A stretch of 40,934 bases of DNA from Altericroceibacterium xinjiangense (GCF_003958635.1 NZ_RSEK01000014.1:1-40934); one strand, 5' to 3'; positions 23,713-33,423 are shown, numbered from the stretch's first letter. The notes: a model not told the origin generated them from the sequence alone. Numbers and translations: made by a program.

Positions 23713-26544
23713 ATGACGCGTCCAGTCGTTTCGTCGAGTCTGAAGTCCGTGCTGCTGGCCGGGGGGGCATTCCTGCTACCCGCAGCGGCGATGGGGCAGG
23801 ACATTGCCGTACCGCCGCCGCCGTTGCCGGAATCCGCTGACGTGCTCGAAGAGCAGATCAGCGAAGAGGTGCCCGTTTCGGAGATTGTGGTAACCGGTTT
23901 CCAAGCGTCGTTGAATGCCGCGGTTGCCGCCAAGCGCGCGTCGGCCAGTCAAGTCGACGTGATCGTGGCGGAAGACATCGCCAAGTTCCCCGACACCAAT
24001 CTTGCCGAGTCGCTCCAGCGGGTCCCCGGCGTCGCGATCCAGCGCGATGCGGGCGAGGGCCGGCAAATCGTGGTGCGCGGCCTCGGCTCCCAGTTCACCC
24101 GCGTGCGCGTCAACGGGATGGAGGCGATTGCCGCCTCTCCAGACAACGCCGGCCGGGGCTTCGACTTCAATATTTTCGCTTCGGAGCTGTTCAGCTCGAT
24201 TATCGTCCACAAGACGGCGGAGGCCTCACTTGATGAGGGCTCGCTTGGTGCGGTCGTGGATCTCAACACCGGCAACCCCCTGTCCTACGATCCCGGGTTC
24301 AGCCTCGTCGGTTCGGCCCAGGTGCGTTACAACGACCTGAACGAAAATGTCGGTCCGCGCCTAGCTGGACTGGTTGGCTGGACCAACGAAGATCAGACGC
24401 TTGGCGTATCCGTTTCGGCTGCATACTCGAAGTATGAAACCTCACAGCTGGGCAACAACACCGTACGGTGGCAGCAAGCCGCGTTCCGCTCGGTTGAAGG
24501 CACGGATTGCTTCGCCAACCGAACCTATGTGTCGAGCCCCGTGTGTGACGAGGTCGGTCTCGCTTTCCATCCGCGCATTCCGCGCTACGGCCTGATCAGC
24601 CATGATCGCGAGCGCCTCGGGCTTACCGGATCGATCCAGTGGGCGCCCTCGGACCGAACCAATATCTCGATCGACGGTCTGTATGCGAACTTCAGCGAGG
24701 ATCGCCAGGAGTTTTGGGGTGAGGTGCTGTTCCGCTCCAACGAGCGCACGATCGATGTCGTCGATTACACGATCGATGAGAACAACAATCTGATCAAGGG
24801 CACGTTCGACAACGCCTGGGTGCGCACCGAGAATTATCTCCGCCAAACGGAAACCGACTTCTATCAGGTTTCGGGCCGCCTTGAGCACCAGCTGACCGAC
24901 AGGCTCGCAGTCAACCTGCTCGCGGGCAAGTCGAGGTCGAACGCCGACAGCCCGGTCGAGACGACACTGATCTTCGACGATCGCGACTTCAAGGGTTACA
25001 GCCACGATTACACCGACATGTACCGCCCCGTGCTGACCTTTGGCGGCGACGGGATCAGCGATCCCGCGCAGTTCCAGCTTGCCGAGTTCCGTGATCGGCC
25101 GGGCAGCGTGGTGAACGAGTTCCAGACGCTGTCAGGCAACGTCGTGTGGGAGGTCACCGACGAAGCCTTCCTCGAAGTAGGCGCCCTCTACCGCAAGTTC
25201 GGATTCGACCAGGAATCGTTCCGGCGTGACAGCACTTACTGCGGTGCCTTCTCGTGTGCGCCGGGGCAGTATGGTCTGCCGGTCACGGCAGACATATCCG
25301 AGCTTTTCACCCTTGGCAGCGCGGGACAGCCGGCCGGGACCACCACCACCTGGCTCATCCCCCAGCTTCAGGCAGCCGCCGACGCGGTGAACCTGTATGA
25401 GCGGGAGGCGAGGCGGGACCTTGGCAGCAGCCCTGCTGTGACCGAAGAAGTGACCGGCGGCTATTTTCAGGTGGACTGGGACACCGAGGTGCTCGGCTTC
25501 CGCACCACCGGCAACTTCGGCACGCGCTACGTCAACACCGATCAGAGTTCGACCGGCTTCATCGGCGCCCAGGAGGTCACGGTTGAGCGCAGTTATGACG
25601 ACTGGTTGCCAGCGATCAATCTGAACGTGTTTCTTTCCGACGATCTCATCCTGCGCGGCGCAGTAAGCAAGGTCATTACCCGGCCTTCGCTCGGCACCCT
25701 TTCCCCAGGCGGCTCCATTGACGAGTTCAACTTCCGGCTCAGTTCGGGCAATCCGTTCCTCGATCCGTATCGGGCGGTCGCTTACGATGCCTCGCTCGAA
25801 TGGTACGTTGCGCCCGGCGCTCTCGCCTCGGTCGCGGTTTTCGCCAAGGATATCGCGAGCTTCCCGATCGCGAGCTCGTTGACGGGCACTTTTGCCTCTT
25901 TCGCAAGCTACGGGTTTACGACCGACCAGCTCACCCCGGGCACGCCTGTGTACAACGCTCTCGTCGGAGGCGGCAATCCGAACGTCCCCTTCGAATTCCG
26001 CACGCAGGTAAATGGGGAGGGCGCAAGCCTCAAGGGCATTGAGCTGTCGCTCGTACTGCCGTTCTCGGCTTTTGCGGAGGGCTTCTTCGCCGACTTCGGG
26101 ATTATCGCCAACGGGACCCTGATCGACAGTGATGTGGACTACACGATCCTCGGCCCGGCCACCGCACTGAATTCAAGCGGCAATCCGACCGGGGGCACGA
26201 CCGATATCTATGTCCGGCCGCTGATCGACCTCGCCAAGAAGGCCGCCAACGGCACGATCTACTACGAGAATGAACGGTTCTCGGCTCGTGTTTCTGCCGC
26301 CTGGCGCGACGGTTACATCGATGGCACCAGCGGCAACCGGAACATCTTTGAAGGGTTCGGGAGCACGCTAAACGTCGATGCGTCGATCCGCTATCGGCTG
26401 ACGGAGCAGATCGAATTCGCGGTGGAGGGCACCAACCTGACCGACCAGTACCGCACGCGCTGGGTCAACGACCCTTCCATGCGGAACTACGAGTACAACC
26501 ATTTCGGCCGGGTCATCATGGCTGGCGTCCGCTTCCAGCTCTAG
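23713..26544 (+). CDS. TonB-dependent receptor for pectin oligosaccharides (predicted)
   Basis: ATG 23713 follows GAGGGAGGGG. The 943-residue outer-membrane protein has a signal ending PAAAMGQD, a TonB-box-like SEIVVTGF near residue 56, a plug domain (VIVAEDIAKFPDTNLAESLQ, RVPGVAIQRDAGEGRQIVVR, GLGSQFTRVRVNGMEA) and a 22-strand-type barrel ending GRVIMAGVRFQL. This class in sphingomonads imports oligosaccharides. The pectin substrate is inferred from the operator and neighbours. No SusD partner is present, as is usual outside Bacteroidetes. A 15-bp gap links it to the esterase gene downstream. Confidence 0.9.
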   Translation: MTRPVVSSSLKSVLLAGGAFLLPAAAMGQDIAVPPPPLPESADVLEEQISEEVPVSEIVVTGFQASLNAAVAAKRASASQVDVIVAEDIAKFPDTNLAESLQRVPGVAIQRDAGEGRQIVVRGLGSQFTRVRVNGMEAIAASPDNAGRGFDFNIFASELFSSIIVHKTAEASLDEGSLGAVVDLNTGNPLSYDPGFSLVGSAQVRYNDLNENVGPRLAGLVGWTNEDQTLGVSVSAAYSKYETSQLGNNTVRWQQAAFRSVEGTDCFANRTYVSSPVCDEVGLAFHPRIPRYGLISHDRERLGLTGSIQWAPSDRTNISIDGLYANFSEDRQEFWGEVLFRSNERTIDVVDYTIDENNNLIKGTFDNAWVRTENYLRQTETDFYQVSGRLEHQLTDRLAVNLLAGKSRSNADSPVETTLIFDDRDFKGYSHDYTDMYRPVLTFGGDGISDPAQFQLAEFRDRPGSVVNEFQTLSGNVVWEVTDEAFLEVGALYRKFGFDQESFRRDSTYCGAFSCAPGQYGLPVTADISELFTLGSAGQPAGTTTTWLIPQLQAAADAVNLYEREARRDLGSSPAVTEEVTGGYFQVDWDTEVLGFRTTGNFGTRYVNTDQSSTGFIGAQEVTVERSYDDWLPAINLNVFLSDDLILRGAVSKVITRPSLGTLSPGGSIDEFNFRLSSGNPFLDPYRAVAYDASLEWYVAPGALASVAVFAKDIASFPIASSLTGTFASFASYGFTTDQLTPGTPVYNALVGGGNPNVPFEFRTQVNGEGASLKGIELSLVLPFSAFAEGFFADFGIIANGTLIDSDVDYTILGPATALNSSGNPTGGTTDIYVRPLIDLAKKAANGTIYYENERFSARVSAAWRDGYIDGTSGNRNIFEGFGSTLNVDASIRYRLTEQIEFAVEGTNLTDQYRTRWVNDPSMRNYEYNHFGRVIMAGVRFQL

Positions 26545-26559
26545 GCGGAGAGTCGATAA

Positions 26560-27561
26560 ATGGACGTGAATCGCCGATCGCTGCTGGCGGGGGGTGCGGG
26601 CCTGATGGCCCTCGCCGCCAGCCGGGTAGCAGCACAGACAGCCCCGCCCGTCGCGGGCGGGGCTCTCCCTCCAGGGCTCCCGCAGCCGACCGAGACGATC
26701 GATCTCTGGCCGGCTGGGGCTCCGGGAATGCCGGCGCGCCCGCCAGTCGAGACGGTGGACGAACGATCGACCGATACCCTCGTCACTGATCGCGCTGTAC
26801 GCGGAATTTCGGTGCCGCGCATGGCGGTGTTCCGGCCCGACCGGCCGAACGGCGCGGCCGTCCTGCTGATGCCGGGCGGCGGCTACCGCCATGTCGTGGT
26901 CGACAAGGAAGGCTATGAGATGGCGCGCTGGCTGAAAGCACGCAACTTCACGGCCTTCGTCCTGTTCTATCGCCTGCCAGCCGAGGGATGGGCTGCAGGA
27001 CCGGATGTGGCTCTTGCCGATGCCCAGCGCGCCATGCGTCTCATTCGGTACAATCATGCGGACTTCGCGATCGATCCGGAACGCGTCGGGGCGATGGGCT
27101 TCTCTGCCGGTGGGCACCTGTGTGCCGATCTCGGCACGCGCTTTGCTCATCCCGCCTACCGCCCGGTGGACGAGGCTGATGCGCTGAGTGCCAAACCGAT
27201 CTGTGCAGCGCCGATCTATCCCGTCGTTTCCATGATTTCTGGTATCGCACATGCCGGGTCGCGCGACCTTCTGCTGGGGCCGAATCCATCCCCTGCGCTC
27301 GAAGCGCAGCATTCTCCCGATCGCAACGTGCCCTCCGACGCGCCGCCTTTTTTTCTGCTCCACGCGGAGGATGACGAAGTGGTACCTGTCGAGAACACGC
27401 TGCTTCTGCGGACCGCGCTGGAAGCTCGAGGCATTCCGGTCGAGACGCATCTTTTTCAGCACGGCGGTCATGGGTTCGGCCTACGCAAGACGATTGGCAG
27501 GCCGGTTGAGCTTTGGCCGGAGTTGTGGCGGGCCTGGATCCGTGGAACCGGCCTCGCATGA
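26560..27561 (+). CDS. Alpha/beta hydrolase, probable acetylesterase, Tat-exported
   Basis: ATG 26560 follows GGCGGAGAG. The 333-residue protein starts MDVNRRSLLAGGAGLMALAA, a twin-arginine signal. It has a serine esterase triad: MPGGGYRHVV (oxyanion hole), GAMGFSAGGHL (nucleophile Ser), HAEDDEVVP (Asp) and QHGGHGFG (His). This matches the BD-FAE/acetyl-xylan-esterase-like group. Deacetylation of pectin fragments after uptake is inferred from its position directly after the TonB receptor. It sits in the same transcription unit as the receptor. Confidence 0.85.
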   Translation: MDVNRRSLLAGGAGLMALAASRVAAQTAPPVAGGALPPGLPQPTETIDLWPAGAPGMPARPPVETVDERSTDTLVTDRAVRGISVPRMAVFRPDRPNGAAVLLMPGGGYRHVVVDKEGYEMARWLKARNFTAFVLFYRLPAEGWAAGPDVALADAQRAMRLIRYNHADFAIDPERVGAMGFSAGGHLCADLGTRFAHPAYRPVDEADALSAKPICAAPIYPVVSMISGIAHAGSRDLLLGPNPSPALEAQHSPDRNVPSDAPPFFLLHAEDDEVVPVENTLLLRTALEARGIPVETHLFQHGGHGFGLRKTIGRPVELWPELWRAWIRGTGLA

Positions 27562-27655
27562 TCCAGCTCGACTGCTCCTTCGCGCGCCGAAGAATCTCCC
27601 CGCAAGCCGCCGGTTCTGCTGGCGCACTCGGCTGTAAAATCGAGCCACGACCTGG

Positions 27656-27688
27656 GCGGAGAGCCCTCGTTCGGGCGGTGCTCTCTGC
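27656..27688 (+). terminator. Hairpin between the esterase and TRAP genes
   Basis: GCGGAGAGC (27656-27664) pairs with GCTCTCTGC (27680-27688) through nine pairs, one a G-U wobble, with a 15-base loop. No T run follows. The surrounding gap (27562-27840) has no other feature and no operator match. Confidence 0.35.
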
Positions 27689-27840
27689 GTGAACAACCCC
27701 GCTCAGGGCATGGAGATGCCCGCCTGCAGCCCTGCGGACCGAAGGGATGGGTTGGCGCTCCGGGCAGGTTTTCACAACGGGGAGGCGAGCAAGAGCCGTT
27801 GTTGTGGCTTTCCCTATCACCGTCTTTGAGGATTGAGGAA

Positions 27841-28875
27841 TTGCAGGAAAGAAGCCGATTGCCGTCGAGCCTCTGCACGCCCCTGGGACGTAGATCCGTC
27901 CTGATGGGCGGCATTGCTGCCTCCGCTGCGGCGTTCCTGCCGGGGTGCAAACCGCAACTGGCGGGGGTGCTTACCAGTTCAGACACCCACCCGGCGGACT
28001 ATCCCACGGTTCAGGCGGTCGAGTACATGGGCAAGCTCCTCGCCGAGCGTACCGGGGGACGTCTCGGGATCAAGGTTTATGCCGGCGGGCAGTTAGGCAG
28101 CGAGACCGACACGCTTGAGATAACCAGCTTCGGTGGGCTTGACCTCAACCGCATCAATCTTGCGCCGCTGAATTCGATAGAGCCGGCAACCCTTCCTTTT
28201 GCGCTGCCCTTCGTGTTCGACTCGGTGGCGCACATGCGGCGGGTGGTGGACAGCGAACTCGGGGACGAGGTGCTGGCATCGCTCGAGCCGCACGGCCTCG
28301 TCGGATTGGTGTTCTACGATTCGGGCGCCCGCCATTTCTACAACACCAAGCGTCCGATCGTCACGCCTGCCGACATGGTCGGATTGAAGCTGCGAGTGCC
28401 TGCTTCCGACCTGTACGTAGCAATGGTGAATGCACTGGGTGCGAACGCGGTGCCGATCCCTTTCGGCGAAGTCTATCAGGCGCTTGCCCAGGGTGTGATC
28501 GACGGGGCGGAGAACAACTGGCCCTCTTTCGTCAGCGCCCGCCATTATGAAGTGGCGCCGTATTTCAGCCTGACCGCGCACTTGCTGACACCTGAAGCTC
28601 TGGTGATCAGCAAGGAGACATGGGATCAGCTCAGTCCGGATGACCGTGCCCTTGTCCGCCTTGCGGCGCGAGATTCGGTACCGTTCATGCGTCGGCTGTG
28701 GGATGCGCGGGTCGAAGAGGCGCGCGCGACGATCATCGCCTCCGAGGTGCTGGTCAACTCGGTTGATACCGATCCTTTCGCCGCGCTGATGCGGCCCGTG
28801 TGGGACGAGTTCATCACCACGCCGCAGCAGGCGGCGCTGGTGGAGCGTATTCTCGAAATGGGGAGTGGCAGATGA
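27841..28875 (+). CDS. dctP: TRAP transporter solute-binding subunit
   Basis: TTG 27841 (after GAGGA, 27828-27832) is preferred; TTG 27859 is possible. The 344-residue protein has a Tat/lipoprotein-type leader (GRRSVLMGGIAASAAAFLPG, then C). The binding-protein body includes GGQLGSETDTLEITSFGGLD, GLKLRVPASDLYVAMVNALG with the conserved Arg that binds the carboxylate, and GEVYQALAQGVIDGAENNWP. These subunits capture organic or sugar acids in the periplasm. Galacturonate or short unsaturated uronides are the inferred ligands. It overlaps dctQ (ATGA). Confidence 0.9.
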   Translation: MQERSRLPSSLCTPLGRRSVLMGGIAASAAAFLPGCKPQLAGVLTSSDTHPADYPTVQAVEYMGKLLAERTGGRLGIKVYAGGQLGSETDTLEITSFGGLDLNRINLAPLNSIEPATLPFALPFVFDSVAHMRRVVDSELGDEVLASLEPHGLVGLVFYDSGARHFYNTKRPIVTPADMVGLKLRVPASDLYVAMVNALGANAVPIPFGEVYQALAQGVIDGAENNWPSFVSARHYEVAPYFSLTAHLLTPEALVISKETWDQLSPDDRALVRLAARDSVPFMRRLWDARVEEARATIIASEVLVNSVDTDPFAALMRPVWDEFITTPQQAALVERILEMGSGR

Positions 28876-29339
28876 CCCGCACATTATCGGATTGGCTCAT
28901 CCGCTTCGGTTCGTTCGGGCTCGTGGCGATGACTGCGATCATCGGCTGGCAGGTCTTCGGACGATACGCACTGCAGTTCAGCCCATCGTGGACTGAGCAG
29001 GCCTCGCTGGTGCTGATGATCTGGTACGTGATGTTCGGGGCGGCCGCCGGGGTTTACGAAGGATTTCACATCCGCATCGCGCTGCTCGATGAAAGGCTCG
29101 GAGAAAGAGCTGTGACGGTGCGGCGTCTGGTCGCGGCCATCGTAGCAGTGCTCGGCGCGATACTGCTGATCTACGGCGTGCAGATGTGTTGGCTCGTGCG
29201 GACGAATGTCATTCCCTCGCTCGGGATCAGCCGCTCCCTTGCTTACGTTCCGCTGCCCGTGTCGGGCTTCCTGATGGTCGTCTTTGCAATCCCGCGCATC
29301 GTCAGCGGAGCACCTTATGCGGATGAAGGAGTCGACTGA
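28872..29339 (+). CDS. dctQ: TRAP transporter small membrane subunit
   Basis: The 155-residue protein has four hydrophobic segments, near residues 12-30, 45-62, 85-105 and 125-145. The DctQ signature GWQVFGRYALQFSPSWTEQA is followed by MIWYVMFGAAAGVYEGFHIR. It forms the membrane permease with DctM and is translationally coupled at both ends (ATGA at the start, TGATG at the end). It uses the ion gradient rather than ATP. Confidence 0.92.
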   Translation: MTRTLSDWLIRFGSFGLVAMTAIIGWQVFGRYALQFSPSWTEQASLVLMIWYVMFGAAAGVYEGFHIRIALLDERLGERAVTVRRLVAAIVAVLGAILLIYGVQMCWLVRTNVIPSLGISRSLAYVPLPVSGFLMVVFAIPRIVSGAPYADEGVD

Positions 29340-30622
29340 TGGAGCTTGCTGTCCTCTTCGGCGCCCTGTTTCTCCTGCTGGTGATCGGCGTTCCGGTCGG
29401 TTTCGCGCTGCTGGGCGCGTCGCTGGCGTGCTTTGTGGTAATGGGAATCCCGGCCATCGTCGCAGTGCAGCGGGTCGCTGCCGGGATCAGCGTATTCGCG
29501 CTGATGGCGATCCCGTTCTTCATCTTTGCCGGAGATCTCATGTACCGCGCCGGTATTGCCGAGCGGCTGGTGCGCGTCGCTGACGCCGCGATGGGGCGGA
29601 TGAAGGGCGGGCTTGGCTTGGTGAACGTCGGCGCGTCGATGATGTTCGGCGCGGTGTCGGGCTCGGCCATCGCCAGCGCGTCTGCCATCGGCTCCACGAT
29701 GGTCCCGCTGATGAAGGAGAAGGGCTATCCCGCCGATTATTCGGTAAACATTACGGTCACTGCGGCAATTGTCGGCCTGCTGATCCCGCCTTCCCATAAC
29801 ATGATCATCTATTCGGCGGCATCGGGTATTGGGGTTTCGATCGGCGATCTGTTCGTGGCGGGAGTCATTCCGGGCCTGCTGACCGGCTTCATGCTGATGG
29901 GCACGGCCTGGTTCATTGCGCGCAGGCGTGATCTCCCCCGGGGAAGCTTTCCCGGCTGGCGCAGCTTCATTCGGGCGGCTGCCTATGCCCTTCCTGGCCT
30001 GATGACCGCGATCATCATCATGGGCGGCATCCTCAGCGGCTTCTTCACCGCGACCGAGAGTTCCGCCATCGCCGTCATCTACACGGTCCTGGTTGGCGTG
30101 CTGGTTTATCGCAGCCTGGGCTGGTCTGCGTTCTGGGAGGCGGCGGCCAAGTCCGTGCGCACCGCATCCATGGTGCTGTTCATTATCGCCGCCGCCACCG
30201 CCTTTGGTTTCGCCCTCGCGCTGCTGGAGGTTCCGGCGGCACTTGGGGCTCTGATCGGCTTCATCACCGAAAATCCGCTTCTCACACTGCTGATCATCAA
30301 TATCATACTGCTTGCGCTCGGAACGTTCATGGACATGGCGCCGCTGATCGTGATCACCACGCCGATTTTCCTGCCGGTGGCCATGAACGTAGGTGTCGAT
30401 CCAGTGCATTTCGGAATTATCATGATGCTGAATCTGGGGATCGGGCTGGTGACGCCGCCGGTCGGATCGGTGCTGTTCGTAGGTTCGGCGATTGGCCGAA
30501 CACCAGTGACGACGCTGGTGCGCACGATTTGGCCGTTCTACGCGACGCTGATCGCCGCGCTGTTGCTGATCACCTACATTCCCGCTCTCTCGCTGTGGCT
30601 GCCCGCCGCTTTCGCGAGCTGA
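29339..30622 (+). CDS. dctM: TRAP transporter large permease subunit
   Basis: The 427-residue, highly hydrophobic protein has about twelve membrane segments and DctM motifs: GVPVGFALLGASLACFV, MAIPFFIFAGDLMYRAGIAE, GAVSGSAIASASAIGSTMVP, IPPSHNMIIYS and LNLGIGLVTPPVGSVLFVGS. It carries the substrate across the inner membrane with sodium symport, fed by DctP. The start overlaps the dctQ stop. A strong hairpin follows the stop. Confidence 0.94.
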   Translation: MELAVLFGALFLLLVIGVPVGFALLGASLACFVVMGIPAIVAVQRVAAGISVFALMAIPFFIFAGDLMYRAGIAERLVRVADAAMGRMKGGLGLVNVGASMMFGAVSGSAIASASAIGSTMVPLMKEKGYPADYSVNITVTAAIVGLLIPPSHNMIIYSAASGIGVSIGDLFVAGVIPGLLTGFMLMGTAWFIARRRDLPRGSFPGWRSFIRAAAYALPGLMTAIIIMGGILSGFFTATESSAIAVIYTVLVGVLVYRSLGWSAFWEAAAKSVRTASMVLFIIAAATAFGFALALLEVPAALGALIGFITENPLLTLLIINIILLALGTFMDMAPLIVITTPIFLPVAMNVGVDPVHFGIIMMLNLGIGLVTPPVGSVLFVGSAIGRTPVTTLVRTIWPFYATLIAALLLITYIPALSLWLPAAFAS

Positions 30623-30628
30623 CAGGCA

Positions 30629-30657
30629 GGGCGCGACTGAAGGGTCGCGCCCCGTTT
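30629..30657 (+). terminator. Rho-independent-type terminator after dctM
   Basis: GGGCGCGAC (30629-30637) and GTCGCGCCC (30644-30652) form a perfect 9-bp stem with a 6-base loop, followed by CGTTT. It lies between the convergent dctM and uxaA genes and may stop both. Confidence 0.7.
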
Positions 30658-30790
30658 GCACCGGCGATCACGCATTGCCGAGTCACTGCGCCGCCGTGTT
30701 TTGGCACACCGGCTATCGTTGATCGGATACGCAGTGCCTGCACGGCTGGGCACATTGCCGGCCTTGAGAATCTCTGCGCTTGCCGTGGAT

Positions 30791-32293
30791 CTAGAGTGTC
30801 ACGCCGCGTTTCCAGATCGCGATCGCGCGCTGGCCTAGCCGCTCTGCCGCGGTCGACTGGCCGCCCGCAACGGCCATTAGCAGTTCGCGAAATGCCTCGT
30901 CGACACCGACGGTACTCTCGCTCAGTGCCCGGCCTGCGTCGAAATCGATCCAGTCCCTCTTGGACGCTGCAAGGTTACTGTTGGAGGCGATCTTCACGGT
31001 CGGGACCGGGAAGCCGAGCGGTGTTCCGCGTCCTGTTGTGAAGAGCACCAGCGTGGCCCCTGCCGCAGCGAGCGCGGTCGATGAAACGGCATCGTTGCCC
31101 GGTGCCTCCAGTAGCGTCACGCCGGGCTCGCTCGCCTGTTGGCCATAGCCGATTACATCGGCGAGCGGCGCATTCCCGGCTTTCTGTACCGCACCAAGCG
31201 ACTTTTCTTCCAGCGTCGTTATCCCGCCCGCGATGTTTCCGGGTGAGGGGTTCTCAGACACCGGCAATCCTTGGTCGAGGAAGTAGCGCTTGAACCGGTT
31301 GAGCAGCGCAGCCGCCCGCTGGTGCACGTCTTCCGACGTGGCGCGGGCAAGGAGTGCGTGTTCGGCACCGAAGATTTCCGGGATTTCGGTCAGCACAAGC
31401 CGCCCGCCCGCCCCGGCGATCCAGTCGGAAAACCGGCCGAGCAGCGGGTTTGCGGTGAGGCCGGAAAACGCGTCGGATCCGCCGCACTTCAGCCCAACGG
31501 TGAGTGCCGAAACGGGCAATGGCTCACGCTTGGCGTCCCCGAACTCCTTCGCCAGTTCCGCGATCAGCCGCAGCGCCGCCTCACGCTCGTTCCCAGCGTC
31601 TTGGGCGCGCAGGGTGCGGATCTTGCCGCGGCTCCGTTCGGGCACTTCGGCGAGGAGGGCGTCAAGCTGGTTTGATTCACAGCCTAGCCCCATCAGCAGT
31701 ACGCCGCCCGCATTCGGATTATCGCACAGGCCCGCCAGCAGCGCACGTGTGCCGCTAAGATCGTCCCCAAGCTGTGAGCAACCGTGCGGGTGCCCGAAGC
31801 CGACCACCGCATCGACGCGGCCCTTGTGGAGGCTGTCTGCCTCGCGCGCGATCGCCTCGGCCATTGGGGCGACGCATCCGACGCTGGGCAGAATCCAGAT
31901 TTCGTTGCGGGTCGCGGCCCGGCCGTCAGCCCGCCAGTATCCCTGCCACTTCGGTTCCGCGGTGCCGGGGGCTCTGGACCTTTCTGTGAAAGCGGGGCGC
32001 GCGTACTCTTCCTCTCCGGCAAGCGCGGTCCCGAGGTTATGCGTGTGGACGTGCTCGCCCGGCGCGATGGGCGCGGTGGCGCGGCCGATCCGCTGCCCAT
32101 ACTTGATAACGGGGCTGCCCACGGAAATCGGTTCCAGCGCGAACTTGTGTCCGGTCGGCACTGGCTCCCTTGTAGTTAGTCCGATCCCGGCGATGCGGAA
32201 CGAATGCCCTTCCGTAAGATCCTGCAGTGCGATCGCGACGTTGTCATCCGCGTGCACACGTAGAGCGGGGGGGTTGTGAGAAACCGGTGTCAT
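30791..32293 (-). CDS. uxaA: Altronate dehydratase
   Basis: The 500-residue protein begins MTPVSHNPPALRVHADDNVA on the minus strand. Residues about 10-95 form the SAF domain. The large domain has VVGFGHPHGCSQLGDD, GLGCESNQLDALLAEVP and GLKCGGSDAFSGLTANPLLG, the signature of altronate/galactarate dehydratases. It dehydrates D-altronate to KDG, the last step of the saturated galacturonate branch. A LacI-type operator overlaps codons 1-5. It is divergent from the lacI-type regulator with a 62-bp gap. The ribosome site is weak, and the transcript may be leaderless. Confidence 0.95.
   Translation of the reverse strand: MTPVSHNPPALRVHADDNVAIALQDLTEGHSFRIAGIGLTTREPVPTGHKFALEPISVGSPVIKYGQRIGRATAPIAPGEHVHTHNLGTALAGEEEYARPAFTERSRAPGTAEPKWQGYWRADGRAATRNEIWILPSVGCVAPMAEAIAREADSLHKGRVDAVVGFGHPHGCSQLGDDLSGTRALLAGLCDNPNAGGVLLMGLGCESNQLDALLAEVPERSRGKIRTLRAQDAGNEREAALRLIAELAKEFGDAKREPLPVSALTVGLKCGGSDAFSGLTANPLLGRFSDWIAGAGGRLVLTEIPEIFGAEHALLARATSEDVHQRAAALLNRFKRYFLDQGLPVSENPSPGNIAGGITTLEEKSLGAVQKAGNAPLADVIGYGQQASEPGVTLLEAPGNDAVSSTALAAAGATLVLFTTGRGTPLGFPVPTVKIASNSNLAASKRDWIDFDAGRALSESTVGVDEAFRELLMAVAGGQSTAAERLGQRAIAIWKRGVTL
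32279..32292. promoter_or_regulatory. LacI-type operator overlapping the uxaA start
   Basis: On the minus strand TGACACCGGTTTCT begins at the T of the uxaA ATG; 12 of 14 bases match the consensus. A -35-like TTGCAG (32328-32323) lies 42.5 bp before its centre. It is 70 bp from the regulator's start codon, so it may also serve autoregulation. Confidence 0.68.
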
Positions 32294-32355
32294 GGTTCAC
32301 TCTTGCCTCTTGGGCGACAAAACTGCAATCCGCTACACCCAGAAGGAGAGGATGC

Positions 32356-33423
32356 ATGACCCGGCCTGACAGCGAAGGCAAAGGCGTGGCGCGTGGCCGC
32401 GAGGCACAGCCGACGATCAACGATGTCGCGCGGATCGCGGAGGTGTCGAAGAAGACGGTGAGCCGCGTCATAAACCGTTCGCCTCTCCTGAATGAAGCGA
32501 CCCGCAAGAAAGTCGAGGCGGTCATTGCCGAACTCGGTTACGTACCCAACCCGCAGGCTCGCGCCCTTGCGCTGAGGCGCAACTTCCTGATCGGTCTTCT
32601 GCACGACAACCCGAACGCGCAGATGGTGCTGAACTTTCAGGAAGGCGTACTGGAAGCGCTTCGCGGCACGGAGTTTGCGCTCGTTCTTCACCCGGTGGAC
32701 CGCCATTCTCCGCAGATGCTGGACGGCATCCGGACGTTCCTGGAGCAGCAGCGTCCCTACGGAGTGTTGATCCTGCCTCCGATCTCCGAAAATGACGAGC
32801 TGGCCGCGCTTTGCCGTGAGATTGGCTGCGGTTATGTCCGGATGGGATCCGCGCATCTCGACAACGATGCGCACCTGGTCGAGTCGAACGACCGCCAGGC
32901 AGTCGGGCACGCGGTCGACTACCTGGTCGACAGTGGCCATCGCCGTATCGGGCTGATCGCCGGACCGGAAGGCTTCCGCTCCGCGCGGGAACGTTACGAA
33001 GGCTTTGTCGAGGCGATGACTCGCCATGGGTTGTCGGTCGGCCCAGAACGGGTGGCGCGGGGAAACTACACCTTCGACAGCGGGCGCGCGGCGGCCGAGC
33101 GGCTGCTTGAGGCCAGCCCCCGACCCACTGCAATCTTTGCCAGCAACGATGAAATGGCCGCTGGCGCGCTCCACGCCGCGCGGCAGCGAGGAATCGAGAT
33201 TCCCGCCGAGTTGTCGCTGATCGGGTTCGACGATACGGCAATTGCGGCGCACATATGGCCGCCACTGACGACGGTGCGCTGGCCTATCGTATCGATGGCG
33301 CGCGCTGCCGCCTTCAAGCTGATTCGCCCGGCCGAAACGGCGCAGCAGCCATCGCAGTTCCTGTCGGACCTCGTCCGGCGCTCATCCGTGGCAATCCGGC
33401 CGGCGGACTCCGGCGAAGATTAG
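32356..33423 (+). CDS. LacI-family repressor of the pectin/galacturonate genes (predicted)
   Basis: ATG 32356 follows AGAAGGAGAG (32341-32350); an out-of-frame ATG at 32352 is discarded. The 355-residue protein has an N-terminal helix-turn-helix at about residues 21-40 (NDVARIAEVSKKTVSRVIN), a hinge helix (NPQARALALRRN) and a periplasmic-binding-type effector domain (GLLHDNPNAQMVLNFQEGVL, RIGLIAGPEGFRSARERYEG, FASNDEMAAGALHAA, LIGFDDTAIAAHIWPPLTTV). The seven palindromes with central CG in this window are typical LacI-family operators. The effector is unknown; KDG or another pathway intermediate is likely. Its position between uxaA and kduI supports local control. Confidence 0.88.
   Translation: MTRPDSEGKGVARGREAQPTINDVARIAEVSKKTVSRVINRSPLLNEATRKKVEAVIAELGYVPNPQARALALRRNFLIGLLHDNPNAQMVLNFQEGVLEALRGTEFALVLHPVDRHSPQMLDGIRTFLEQQRPYGVLILPPISENDELAALCREIGCGYVRMGSAHLDNDAHLVESNDRQAVGHAVDYLVDSGHRRIGLIAGPEGFRSARERYEGFVEAMTRHGLSVGPERVARGNYTFDSGRAAAERLLEASPRPTAIFASNDEMAAGALHAARQRGIEIPAELSLIGFDDTAIAAHIWPPLTTVRWPIVSMARAAAFKLIRPAETAQQPSQFLSDLVRRSSVAIRPADSGED

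Noticed and set aside
29315-30661. Minus-strand open frame (448 codons) opposite dctM
   Set aside because: It is very rich in Arg, Gln, His and Asp with no domain, whereas dctM on the plus strand is unmistakable.
31290-32279. Plus-strand open frame (329 codons) opposite uxaA
   Set aside because: Antisense shadow of uxaA with Ser/Pro/Arg-rich composition and no motifs.
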